Below, piece by piece: positions 25,780-33,582 of a stretch of DNA of 64,000 nucleotides. Location: NCBI RefSeq assembly GCF_001465345.1, contig NZ_CP013655.1, positions 1,724,673 through 1,788,672 on the forward strand, written 5' to 3'. The notes under the pieces are model-generated. The model saw only the letters and a program-made list of their open reading frames with translations, ran no database searches and was not told the origin of the DNA. Source of the DNA: Enterococcus rotai (lineage in GTDB: Bacteria > Bacillota > Bacilli > Lactobacillales > Enterococcaceae). Every line of letters starts with the position of its first letter. The stretch's first letter is position 1. The position numbers and the translations under genes are program-made.

Positions 25780-26088
25780 ATGAGAGGGAGGGTAGTCGCT
25801 GTACTACCCTCTTTGGTGATTAAGGTCATGATAATTTGGTTCATCGTATTTTTTATTCTTAGTCAAGTAATGATTGAAAGAAACTGGCTGCCTACAAGAT
25901 TTACAGATTTACGCTTGCTTCATCTATGTGTGGCTTCAATAGGGGTGATTTTTCTAGCGATCGTAGTTGGGATTTTAGTTAAACAACCGCTATTCATAGT
26001 AGGAAGTGTCACCATTTTGTGCAGCTCAGTTATTTCTTGGAAGTACAGACATAAATTCGACCATATAAAGCGAGGGCAAAATCAATGA
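25780..26088 (+). CDS. Small hydrophobic membrane protein of unknown function
   Basis: The 102-residue protein has two or three hydrophobic segments (about 13-31, 42-62 and 66-84) and a basic tail. It begins 5 nt after the EIIC stop without a clear ribosome binding site, and ends with an ATGA overlap into the DUF871 gene, so it is translated by coupling. A perfect 9-bp hairpin (GAGGGTAGT 25788-25796, ACTACCCTC 25803-25811) lies in its first codons. Later starts at 25816 (GTG) or 25828 (ATG) are possible. I recognise no family. Confidence 0.55.
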   Translation: MRGRVVAVLPSLVIKVMIIWFIVFFILSQVMIERNWLPTRFTDLRLLHLCVASIGVIFLAIVVGILVKQPLFIVGSVTILCSSVISWKYRHKFDHIKRGQNQ

Positions 26089-27173
26089 AAAGAGCATTAG
26101 GGGTATCTGTTTACCCAGATCATAGTGAAATAGAAAAAGATAAAGCTTATTTAAAAAAGGCAAGTGAATGTGGATTTTCACGGATCTTTATGAGTATGTT
26201 GGAAGTAACTGAAGGAAAAGAAGTAGTGAAAGAAAAGTTTAAGTCATTGATTTCCTATGCAAAAGGTTTAGGCTACGAAACGATTTTAGATGTAGCACCG
26301 AATATTTTTGACGAATTAGAAATTTCGTATGATGATTTAACCTTCTTTTATGAAACGGGCGCTGATGGCATTCGTTTGGATGTAGGATTTGATGGTAATA
26401 AAGAAGCAAAGTTGACCTTTAATCCTTTTGATTTAGCGATCGAATTGAATATGAGTAATGATGTGGCTTATCTAGATAATATTTTGACTTATGAAGCCAA
26501 TGTGCCATTTCTTTACGGTTGTCATAATTTTTATCCGCAAGAAGGTACGGCATTGCCGTATGATTTCTTTGAGCGTTGTAGTGTTCGCTTCAAAAAGCAT
26601 GGCATTCGCACAGCAGCGTTTATCAATTCTCAAGCAGGCAAAATCGGTCCATGGGATGTCAATGATGGGTTGCCAACATTAGAAATGCACCGACATTTAC
26701 CAGTAGATGTTCAAACGAAACATTTATTTGCGACAGGTCTGATCGATGATGTGATTATAGGCAATGCTTATGCGTCAGATGAAGAATTAGAGTTGTTAGG
26801 TAGCTTAAATCGTTATCAATTAGAATTAGCAGTGGAATTTACGAAAGAGGCAAGTGACGTTGAAAAAGAAATTACATTGACAGAACAGCATTTTCGCCGT
26901 GGAGACATTACAGATCAAGTGGTTCGTTCTACTGAAGTTCGTAAAAAATACCAACATAAAGCCAATCCAGCGCATGATAATACCCAAGAGTTTCAAGTAG
27001 GTGATGTTGTGATCGGTAATGATGCATTCGGGAAATACAAAAATGAACTGCAAATTGTTTTACAGCCGCATTCAGACGACCGTAAAAATAAAGTAGGGCA
27101 AATAACAGAGAAAGAATTGTTGTTGTTAGATTTTGTAAAACCCTGGACAAAATTTAGATTTACAGAAAAGTAG
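26085..27173 (+). CDS. DUF871 / MupG-like TIM-barrel glycosidase
   Basis: The protein has 362 residues. The N terminus RALGVSVYPDHSE and the pattern GFSRIFMSML are typical of the DUF871 family. A TIM barrel fills about 1-235 and a cyclophilin-like domain 245-360. MupG of Staphylococcus aureus in this family hydrolyses MurNAc-6-phosphate-GlcNAc, a phosphorylated muropeptide disaccharide delivered by a PTS. Here it follows an EIIC, which suggests that a phosphorylated disaccharide is split in the cytoplasm. Its start overlaps the previous stop (ATGA), and the amidohydrolase gene follows after 8 nt. Confidence 0.85.
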   Translation: MKRALGVSVYPDHSEIEKDKAYLKKASECGFSRIFMSMLEVTEGKEVVKEKFKSLISYAKGLGYETILDVAPNIFDELEISYDDLTFFYETGADGIRLDVGFDGNKEAKLTFNPFDLAIELNMSNDVAYLDNILTYEANVPFLYGCHNFYPQEGTALPYDFFERCSVRFKKHGIRTAAFINSQAGKIGPWDVNDGLPTLEMHRHLPVDVQTKHLFATGLIDDVIIGNAYASDEELELLGSLNRYQLELAVEFTKEASDVEKEITLTEQHFRRGDITDQVVRSTEVRKKYQHKANPAHDNTQEFQVGDVVIGNDAFGKYKNELQIVLQPHSDDRKNKVGQITEKELLLLDFVKPWTKFRFTEK

Positions 27174-27181
27174 GGGATAAA

Positions 27182-28291
27182 ATGAGTTACGACTTAATTA
27201 TAAAAAATGGCAAAACCATTGAAGGAAAACCGATAGAAGTAGCAATCAATGCTGGAAAAATCGTAAAAATTTCAGAAAAAATCGAAGCAGATAGTAAAGA
27301 ACAAATCGAATTAGCCACTGATACTTATCTATCAGCTGGTTGGATTGACGATCATGTTCATTGTTTTGAAAAAATGACTTTATACTACGATTTTCCAGAT
27401 GAAATTGGTGTTAAAAAAGGCGTAACAACCGTAATTGATGCGGGTACGACAGGTGCAGAAAATATCCATGAATTTTATGACTTAGCCAAAAAAGCGAAAA
27501 CCAATGTGTATGCTTTAGTGAATATTTCAAAATGGGGGATTGTTGAACAAGACGAATTGGCAGATCTTAGTAAGGTGAAAAAAGAATTAGTTCATAAAGC
27601 ATTGACTGAACTGCCAGATTTTGTTGTAGGAATCAAAGCCCGCATGAGTAAAACGGTGATTGGGGACAATGGGATCACTCCTTTAGAAATGGCTAAGAAG
27701 ATTCAAAAAGCAAACAATGATCTGCCTCTGATGGTGCATATCGGCTCGGCTCCACCAGAATTGGATGAAATCCTAGCAAATATGTCTAAAGGTGACGTAC
27801 TGACCCATTGTTTCAATGGCAAACCAAACGGGATTTTGGATCAATCAACAGATAAGATTAAAAAATTTGCATGGGAAGCCTATGATAAAGGGATTGTTTT
27901 TGATATTGGTCACGGAACGGACAGTTTCAATTTTCGTGTTGCTGAAACGGCATTATCTGAAGGCATGAAAGCAACATCAATCAGCACAGATATTTATATC
28001 CGCAATCGTGAAAAAGGACCTGTGCATGATTTAGCTACTACAATGGAAAAATTACGTGTAGTTGGTTATGACTGGTCTGAAATCATTGAAAAAGTAACCA
28101 TTGCTCCTGCTGAAAATTTTCGATTTGAGTCAAAAGGTCAGTTGAAAGAAGGATATGATGCTGATATCACGATCTTTACAATTGAAGCAGGTCAAAAGAT
28201 CTTGACGGATTCCAACGGATTTACCAGAGAAGCAAAAGAATTGATCAAACCTGTAAATACCATTATTGGAGGAACAGTCTATGACAATTAG
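27182..28291 (+). CDS. Amidohydrolase / deacetylase family metallohydrolase (EF_0837 type)
   Basis: The protein has 369 residues and the TIM-barrel amidohydrolase layout. The metal ligands His58 and His60 lie in GWIDDHVHC, a Lys in VVGIKARM is the likely carbamylated bridge, and later ligands occur in LMVHIGSAP, VLTHCFNG and DIGHGTDSF. It resembles dihydroorotase and D-aminoacylase relatives. In this operon a role in removing an N-acyl group from an amino-sugar acid before the DgaE step is plausible. The start codon follows GGGGATAA. The last 11 nt overlap the DgaE start. Confidence 0.87.
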   Translation: MSYDLIIKNGKTIEGKPIEVAINAGKIVKISEKIEADSKEQIELATDTYLSAGWIDDHVHCFEKMTLYYDFPDEIGVKKGVTTVIDAGTTGAENIHEFYDLAKKAKTNVYALVNISKWGIVEQDELADLSKVKKELVHKALTELPDFVVGIKARMSKTVIGDNGITPLEMAKKIQKANNDLPLMVHIGSAPPELDEILANMSKGDVLTHCFNGKPNGILDQSTDKIKKFAWEAYDKGIVFDIGHGTDSFNFRVAETALSEGMKATSISTDIYIRNREKGPVHDLATTMEKLRVVGYDWSEIIEKVTIAPAENFRFESKGQLKEGYDADITIFTIEAGQKILTDSNGFTREAKELIKPVNTIIGGTVYDN

Positions 28292-29375
28292 TTATGAAAA
28301 ATTCAACCTAAAAGAAGTCATCAATGCCTCAGGTAGAATGACGATTTTAGGGGTATCAAAAGTGTCAGAAAATGTCTTAGCTGCTCAAAAATTTGGCGGC
28401 GAACATTTCTTTGAAATGAGCGAGTTAAGTATTCATACAGGTGCTTATTTAGCGAAACTTTTAGGAGTTGAAGATGCCCAAGTCGTTTCTTCTGCATCTG
28501 CCGGAATTGCGCAATGTGTGGCAGCGTTGATCGGTGAAGGGTCCGTTTATCACGCTTATCATCCGTATACTGATAAAGTGACCAAACGTGAAATCATCCT
28601 ACCAAAAGGGCATAATGTCGATTACGGCACACCTGTCGAAGTAATGGTCGAACAAGGTGGTGGTCAAGTTGTAGAGGCTGGTTACGCTAATATGTGTTCA
28701 CCAGAACATATCGACATGATGATCACGGATCAAACAGCTGCGATTCTTTATATCAAGAGTCATCATACTGTTCAAAAAAGTATGTTAAGTGTTGAAGAAG
28801 CAGCAACCATAGCGCAGAAACATAAGTTACCGTTGATTGTGGATGCTGCAGCAGAAGAGGACCTGTTCAAATACATCAAAGCAGGTGCAGATTTAGTGAT
28901 TTATAGTGGTGCAAAGGCTATCGAAGGTCCAAGTGCCGGACTGGTGATCGGGAAAAAAGACTACATCGAGTGGATCCGTCTCCAAGGCAAAGGCATCGGC
29001 CGTGCAATGAAAATCGGCAAAGACAATATCTTAGGCTTTACCCAAGCTGTGGAAGATTACGTGAAAAACGGCAGTGAATCAGGCGAGTCGATGCAAGCAC
29101 GATTATCACCATTTATTGAGGGACTGAATCAGATCACAAATATTGAAGCCAAAAGCGTTCAAGATGGAGCGGGCAGAGATATTTACCGTGCTAGTATCAA
29201 AGTAAGCGGCACAAAATCAGCCAAAGAAGTCATCCAAGAACTAAGCGCTGAGAGCCCAGCAATATATACTCGTGAATACCAAGCCAACAACGGTATCATC
29301 GAATTCGATATCCGTTCAGTCAATGAAGAAGAAATGAATAAAATCGTGACTCGTTTAACCGAAATCATGAAATAA
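28281..29375 (+). CDS. dgaE: DgaE-family PLP-dependent ammonia-lyase
   Basis: The protein has 364 residues, a fold type I PLP enzyme related to SelA. The Schiff-base Lys212 lies in VIYSGAKAIEGPSAG and the PLP-binding Asp188 in LPLIVDAAAEED. DgaE of Salmonella converts D-glucosaminate 6-phosphate to 2-keto-3-deoxy-6-phosphogluconate plus ammonia. Here the same reaction is inferred from family and from the adjacent DgaF. The start at 28281 follows TGGAGGAACA. The frame opens 5 codons earlier. It is not a selenocysteine synthase: it lacks the long N-terminal domain, and no selenium genes are near. Confidence 0.85.
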   Translation: MTISYEKFNLKEVINASGRMTILGVSKVSENVLAAQKFGGEHFFEMSELSIHTGAYLAKLLGVEDAQVVSSASAGIAQCVAALIGEGSVYHAYHPYTDKVTKREIILPKGHNVDYGTPVEVMVEQGGGQVVEAGYANMCSPEHIDMMITDQTAAILYIKSHHTVQKSMLSVEEAATIAQKHKLPLIVDAAAEEDLFKYIKAGADLVIYSGAKAIEGPSAGLVIGKKDYIEWIRLQGKGIGRAMKIGKDNILGFTQAVEDYVKNGSESGESMQARLSPFIEGLNQITNIEAKSVQDGAGRDIYRASIKVSGTKSAKEVIQELSAESPAIYTREYQANNGIIEFDIRSVNEEEMNKIVTRLTEIMK

Positions 29376-29403
29376 AAAAATTATAAACAGGAGTGAATCA
29401 ATC

Positions 29404-30147
29404 ATGACATTAACACCAAATTATTTAGAAAACCGTATTTGCCTAAACGTCCTAGCCAACTCAGTAGAAAATGCGAAAGACTGTTATGAAGCAGCAGAAG
29501 GACACATTGTATTAGGTGTATTATCTAAAAACTATCCAACCGATGAAGCCGCGATCGAAGACATGAAAAAATACGCCGCTGCAACAAACAATGCTTTATC
29601 AGTTGGTTTAGGTGCAGGTGATCCAAATCAAAGCCAAATGGTATCAAGAATTTCAAAAGAATTACAACCCCAACACGTAAACCAAGTCTTTACAGGTGTA
29701 GGTACATCACGTGCATTATTAGGCCAAAACGAAACAATCGTCAATGGTTTAGTATCACCAACAGGTAAAGTAGGTATTGTCAATATCGCTACAGGTCCTC
29801 TAAGCTCACAAACCCCAGCAGGAGAAGTGACGATCGAAACAGCGATTCGTTTATTACAAGACATGGGCGGCAGCTCAATCAAATTCTTCCCAATGAAAGG
29901 TTTAGCACATATCGAAGAATATAAGGCAGTCGCTGAAGCGTGTGCTAAATATGACTTCTACCTAGAGCCAACAGGGGGAATCGATTTAGAAAACTTTGAA
30001 GAAATCGTACAAATCGCAGTAGATGCCGGCGTGAAAAAGATTATCCCTCACGTATACAGCTCAATCATCGATTCCGCAACAGGGGATACAAGACCAGAAG
30101 ATGTGAAAACATTACTTGGTATGATCAAAAATACATTGGAAAAATAA
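29404..30147 (+). CDS. dgaF: DgaF-family 2-keto-3-deoxy-6-phosphogluconate aldolase
   Basis: The protein has 247 residues, a TIM barrel of the KDGP aldolase family. It has a probable Schiff-base Lys in SSIKFFPMKG near residue 160 and the phosphate-binding stretch EPTGGIDLENF. The reaction is cleavage of KDPG to pyruvate and glyceraldehyde 3-phosphate. CAGGAGTG precedes the ATG, 28 nt after dgaE. DgaE and DgaF side by side match the D-glucosaminate pathway of Salmonella, but the transporter here is different. The codon choice looks like that of well-expressed genes. Confidence 0.87.
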   Translation: MTLTPNYLENRICLNVLANSVENAKDCYEAAEGHIVLGVLSKNYPTDEAAIEDMKKYAAATNNALSVGLGAGDPNQSQMVSRISKELQPQHVNQVFTGVGTSRALLGQNETIVNGLVSPTGKVGIVNIATGPLSSQTPAGEVTIETAIRLLQDMGGSSIKFFPMKGLAHIEEYKAVAEACAKYDFYLEPTGGIDLENFEEIVQIAVDAGVKKIIPHVYSSIIDSATGDTRPEDVKTLLGMIKNTLEK

Positions 30148-30276
30148 AAGCTGAGTGAGCTCGTTCAGCGTTGACAGAAAAATAGGAAAATATGCCTCGT
30201 TCATATTTTGTCTTTTTTCCGAAACGCAAGCTCACAAAGCTAGATAAAAATAAAAGCTGAACGAACTCGTGAAGCT
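30147..30276 (-). repeat. Dispersed hairpin element between aldolase and kinase
   Basis: GTGAGCT and AGCTCAC form the outer arms, and CAGAAAAATAGGAAAA faces TCTTTTTTCCG. The central stem is shortened to AATATG, loop CCTCGTT, CATATT. A small extra hairpin, AGCTGAACGAACTCGTGAAGCT, follows. Its left end touches the aldolase stop codon. Confidence 0.7.
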
Positions 30277-30297
30277 AAGAAATAGGCAGGGATCGAC

Positions 30298-31308
30298 ATG
30301 AGAATTGCGGCATTTGGTGAAATAATGATGCGTTTGACGCCACCAGAATATCTGATGTTGGAACAAACCAAAGAATTACGTTTAGACTTTACAGGAACAG
30401 GAGTTAATATTTTAAGTAACCTCGCTCATTTTGGCTGTCAAACAAGTTTACTGACAAATCTTCCTAATAACCGATTGGGTGAAGCAGCTAAAGCAAGTGT
30501 CCGCCAGTTAGGGATTCAAGATCGTTGGATTGGTTTTTCTGGTGATCATATTGGTTCTTATTTTGCAGAAATGGGGTTTGGACCAAGACCGACACAAGTA
30601 ACGTATCAAAATCGTCGAAACAGTTCATTTGGTGTGAGTGGCGCTTCTAATTATGATTTTGATGCTTTTTTAGCTGAAACTGATTTAGTGCATATTTGCG
30701 GGATTTCGTTAAGTTTGACAAAGGAAACACGCGAAGCAGCTTTTGTTTTAGCTGAAAAGGCTCATGCATTAGGAAAAAAAGTTTGTTTTGATTTTAATTT
30801 TCGACCTAGTTTGAATGAAGTACATGGTGTTGCTTTTATGAAGGAACAATATGAAAAAATGTTACCCTATTGTGATTTAGTTTTTGGCAGTCAGCGAGAT
30901 TTGACTGATCTCTTAGACATGCCGCTAAGTGAAACCGTGGATTGTGCGAATCAGTTTGAAGAATTAGTTCATCGATTTATGACGAAATATCAGATTGAGC
31001 GTTTTGCTGGAACTATCCGTCAAGGCGAAGGGGATAAACATTATTTGACAGGATTTCTATTTGATTCAGAAAACTACGTACAGGCAGCTCCAAGAGAAAT
31101 CATTCATTTAGATCGGATCGGGGCTGGTGATGGCTATGCTGCTGGAATTTTACTTGGATATAGTGAATCCTGGTCATTAGTTGAAAGTGTAGAGTTTGCC
31201 ACAGCAAATGGTGTTTTAGCGCATACGATCCAAGGTGATGTGCCTTTAACAACGCGTAAACAAGTCCGACATATCATGGAACAACCGACAGTGGATTTGA
31301 TCCGTTAA
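30298..31308 (+). CDS. PfkB-family carbohydrate kinase (probable 2-keto-3-deoxygluconate kinase)
   Basis: The 336-residue ribokinase-fold protein has the ATP/substrate motif DRIGAGDGYAAGI near residue 275, where the Asp of GAGD is catalytic. The N-terminal motif FGEIMMRLTPPEYL and the sugar loop TGTGVNILSNL are shared with KdgK relatives. It would phosphorylate 2-keto-3-deoxygluconate to feed the DgaF aldolase. It is the last gene of the cluster, separated from dgaF by a hairpin element and closed by a terminator. The ribosome binding site GGCAGGGA is mediocre. Confidence 0.83.
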   Translation: MRIAAFGEIMMRLTPPEYLMLEQTKELRLDFTGTGVNILSNLAHFGCQTSLLTNLPNNRLGEAAKASVRQLGIQDRWIGFSGDHIGSYFAEMGFGPRPTQVTYQNRRNSSFGVSGASNYDFDAFLAETDLVHICGISLSLTKETREAAFVLAEKAHALGKKVCFDFNFRPSLNEVHGVAFMKEQYEKMLPYCDLVFGSQRDLTDLLDMPLSETVDCANQFEELVHRFMTKYQIERFAGTIRQGEGDKHYLTGFLFDSENYVQAAPREIIHLDRIGAGDGYAAGILLGYSESWSLVESVEFATANGVLAHTIQGDVPLTTRKQVRHIMEQPTVDLIR

Positions 31309-31310
31309 TA

Positions 31311-31370
31311 AAAAGAGTGGAATGAAATAGTGTAAATGCGTTTATACTACTTTCGTTCTACTCTTTTTTT
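31311..31370 (+). terminator. Terminator of the sugar-acid cluster
   Basis: AAAAGAGTGGAA (31311-31322) pairs with TTCTACTCTTTT from 31357, with one G-U pair. The inner arms TAGTGTAAA and TTTATACTA extend the stem, and a T run follows. Confidence 0.85.
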
Positions 31371-31502
31371 CATTATAATAAGAAGCGTAGGTAATTTAGC
31401 GAAACCATTTACGTAGCTCAGATAAATTGGTATGCTTAAGATCGACAGTTATTATTTTGTACGTTATTTAGATAGGAAAATCTGTTTACAGGAGGAGATC
31501 GT

Positions 31503-32513
31503 ATGACCGATGAAAATATTTGGAGAGCACTAGATGATGATGTTTTGAAAGATAGTATTCGAAAACGACCAAGTATGTACATTGGTGGGATTGGTCCGAC
31601 TGGCTTAGAGAGCATGGTCCTGCAAGTGTTGGATCATCTACTGCAATTAGCAGTTGATTTAAAGCAAACAGAACTTTCGATCGAGCTTTCTGAAAAACAA
31701 TTTATTTTTTCTTTTTTTAGTAAAAAAGGACTATTTTTAGATAAAACTCCAGAAGAACAATATACACCGCCCTATCTTTTTCTATCGGTGGTCAATGCTT
31801 TATCGGAACAATTAGGTTTTGGGGTGGAAAAATTAGGTAAGCGGACGATCCAAATCTATCAAAATGGACAGCTGAATAAAAAAGCATTGATCCCTTCTGA
31901 AGATGAGGGGCAACGAATCGAACTCGCTTTCACACCGGATGAAACATTATTTGGAAACAAGCCATTATCTTATTTTATCTTATTCAATCGCTGTCAAGAG
32001 CTTGCTATGTTGAACAGTGGTTTGACGATTTCACTAACGGATGGGAAGCAGCAAAAAAATTATTTTCATTATGAACAAGGGCTTGTAGACTATATTTTTC
32101 AAAAAGATGATAGCATTACGAGAAGCGGTCAGCCGTTGATTATCAATACGATCAGTGAAGGCGTCACGATCCAAGCTGTAATTTCTAAAAATGGTTCGAC
32201 TAGTATTAAAGACAGCTTTGTCAATGGTCATTTGCCTTCAGATGGTGGGACGCACCTTGATGGCTTTATTCAAGGAACGGTGGATGCTATCAATCAGTTT
32301 TTAGAAGAAACCAATCGCTTGAAATATCTGACCATAGATAATTTTCCTGAACGATTCGATGTTGTGCTTTCAATTAAAGTCAAACGACCAAGGTACACTG
32401 GGGCAATCAAAAAGAAAATCAGGAATCCAGAGCTGTATAAAATCGTGAAGGAAGCTGTTTTTGCGGAAGTAGCAACCTTTTTAAAACGGCATCCAGCTTG
32501 GTATTTAAATTAA
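31503..32513 (+). CDS. GyrB/ParE-like protein without ATPase residues or TOPRIM domain
   Basis: The 336-residue protein aligns with the N-terminal half of GyrB. RKRPSMYIGGIGPTGLESMV matches the GyrB start, SVVNALSEQLG a later strand, and SDGGTHLDGFIQGTVDAIN the transducer domain. The catalytic Glu and Mg-binding Asn of GyrB (EIVDN) are Gln41 and His45 here (QVLDH), and the ATP-lid Gly motif is absent. No TOPRIM or C-terminal domain follows. It is therefore a pseudo-ATPase. It could bind gyrase or topoisomerase IV as a regulator, but that is speculation. AGGAGGAG precedes the ATG, and YaiI follows after 23 nt. Confidence 0.82.
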   Translation: MTDENIWRALDDDVLKDSIRKRPSMYIGGIGPTGLESMVLQVLDHLLQLAVDLKQTELSIELSEKQFIFSFFSKKGLFLDKTPEEQYTPPYLFLSVVNALSEQLGFGVEKLGKRTIQIYQNGQLNKKALIPSEDEGQRIELAFTPDETLFGNKPLSYFILFNRCQELAMLNSGLTISLTDGKQQKNYFHYEQGLVDYIFQKDDSITRSGQPLIINTISEGVTIQAVISKNGSTSIKDSFVNGHLPSDGGTHLDGFIQGTVDAINQFLEETNRLKYLTIDNFPERFDVVLSIKVKRPRYTGAIKKKIRNPELYKIVKEAVFAEVATFLKRHPAWYLN

Positions 32514-32536
32514 ATCCAAACCGCTGAAAGGGAACG

Positions 32537-32980
32537 ATGATGAGAATTTTTATTGATGGTGATGGCTCACCAGTAAAAGACACGACAATTGACGTTGCAA
32601 GAACTTACTCGCTCGATGTTGTGATCGTAACAAGCATCGATCACTATTCACTGAAAGAATACCCTAAAAATGTTTCTTTTGTTTATGTAGACAAGGGAGC
32701 CGATGCAGCAGATTATAAGATTGTTCAGCTGATCGGGGAAAGCGATATTTTAGTAACCCAAGACTATGGACTGGCTTCTTTAGTATTACCGAAAGGGGTG
32801 CGGGTACTTCATCAACTAGGCTATGAATATACTGGGGAAAATATGGACGGTTTATTGGAGCAACGCTATTTTAGTGCAAAAGCCCGAAAAAGTGGTGGGC
32901 GTACGAAAGGACCAAAGGCTTTCACACAGGATGATCGGGAGAAATTTAAAGCGAAACTAGTGACTTTGATTACGGAATAA
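32537..32980 (+). CDS. YaiI/YqxD family (DUF188) protein
   Basis: The 147-residue protein has a PIN-like fold signature: the N-terminal FIDGDGSPVKD with acidic residues, VYVDKGADAADYKIV in the middle and TQDYGLASLVL. The basic C terminus RKSGGRTKGPKAF is typical of the family. Function is not established; the acidic residues suggest a nuclease. A second ATG at 32540 is better spaced from AAAGGGAA. It is probably co-transcribed with the GyrB-like gene. Confidence 0.85.
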   Translation: MMRIFIDGDGSPVKDTTIDVARTYSLDVVIVTSIDHYSLKEYPKNVSFVYVDKGADAADYKIVQLIGESDILVTQDYGLASLVLPKGVRVLHQLGYEYTGENMDGLLEQRYFSAKARKSGGRTKGPKAFTQDDREKFKAKLVTLITE

Positions 32981-33192
32981 GTTAAATTTGTTCTATCAAA
33001 GTTTTATATGATTAAAAGCTGTCAGAGAAAGTAAATAAAAATAGTCTTCTCGTTCGAAACAACAGTAATTATGAAACTTTTTCTTTTATTTGATGATTTG
33101 TTTCTATTCGGACTAGTTCTTTTATGCTAAAATATGAAAGAGTTATTTTGGATTTCTTTGTTGAATATAGGAGCCTTGTGATATCTGGATAC
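32981..33192. other. Leader region upstream of the ddl hairpin array
   Basis: No gene. TGCTAAAAT (33125-33133) could contain the -10 of the ddl transcript, though no matching -35 is seen. If so, the ddl mRNA leader is about 450 nt long and includes the whole tandem hairpin array. Confidence 0.35.
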
Positions 33193-33569
33193 TTTAAAAA
33201 TTATCTAGCTTCAAGAGCTAGTCTTTCGGGAAAAAGATAAAAATGGAATGTGCCAAAGAACGTCACAGTCAATTTTCCCTATTTTCCTGTCAAGACTAAC
33301 CAAGCTCTTTCAGCTTTAAAAATTATCTAGCTTCGTGAGCTAGTCTCTCGGAAAAAAGATGAAAATGGAATGTGCCGAAATGCGTCACAGTCAATTTTCC
33401 CTATTTTTCATTCGAGACGAATCAAGCTCACTACGCTTTAAAAATTATCTAGCTTCAAGAGCTAGTCTTTCGGGAAAAAGATAAAAATGGAATGTGCCAA
33501 AGAACGTCACAGTCAATTTTTCCTATTTTCCTGTCAAGACTAACCAAGCTCTTTCAGCTTTAAAAATTA
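33193..33569 (+). repeat. Three tandem hairpin elements (122-nt period) in front of ddl
   Basis: Units begin at TTTAAAAATTATCTAG at 33193, 33315 and 33437, and the motif TTTAAAAATTA recurs at 33559 before AGGAGG. Units 1 and 3 are almost identical and unit 2 differs. In units 1 and 3 AAGAGCT pairs with AGCTCTT; in unit 2 both arms change to GTGAGCT and AGCTCAC. The array ends at the ddl ribosome binding site. Confidence 0.85.
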
Positions 33570-33582
33570 GGAGGAAAAGCAT

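Noticed and set aside
28281-29375. Selenocysteine synthase (SelA)
   Set aside because: The protein is related to SelA but shorter and sits with a KDGP aldolase. No selB, selD or SECIS-like context is present. DgaE-type lyase is the better call.
33193-33569. Tandem repeats considered as a CRISPR array
   Set aside because: The period is 122 nt with whole units conserved, there are no short identical repeats with unique spacers, and no cas genes are nearby. The units are palindromic elements.
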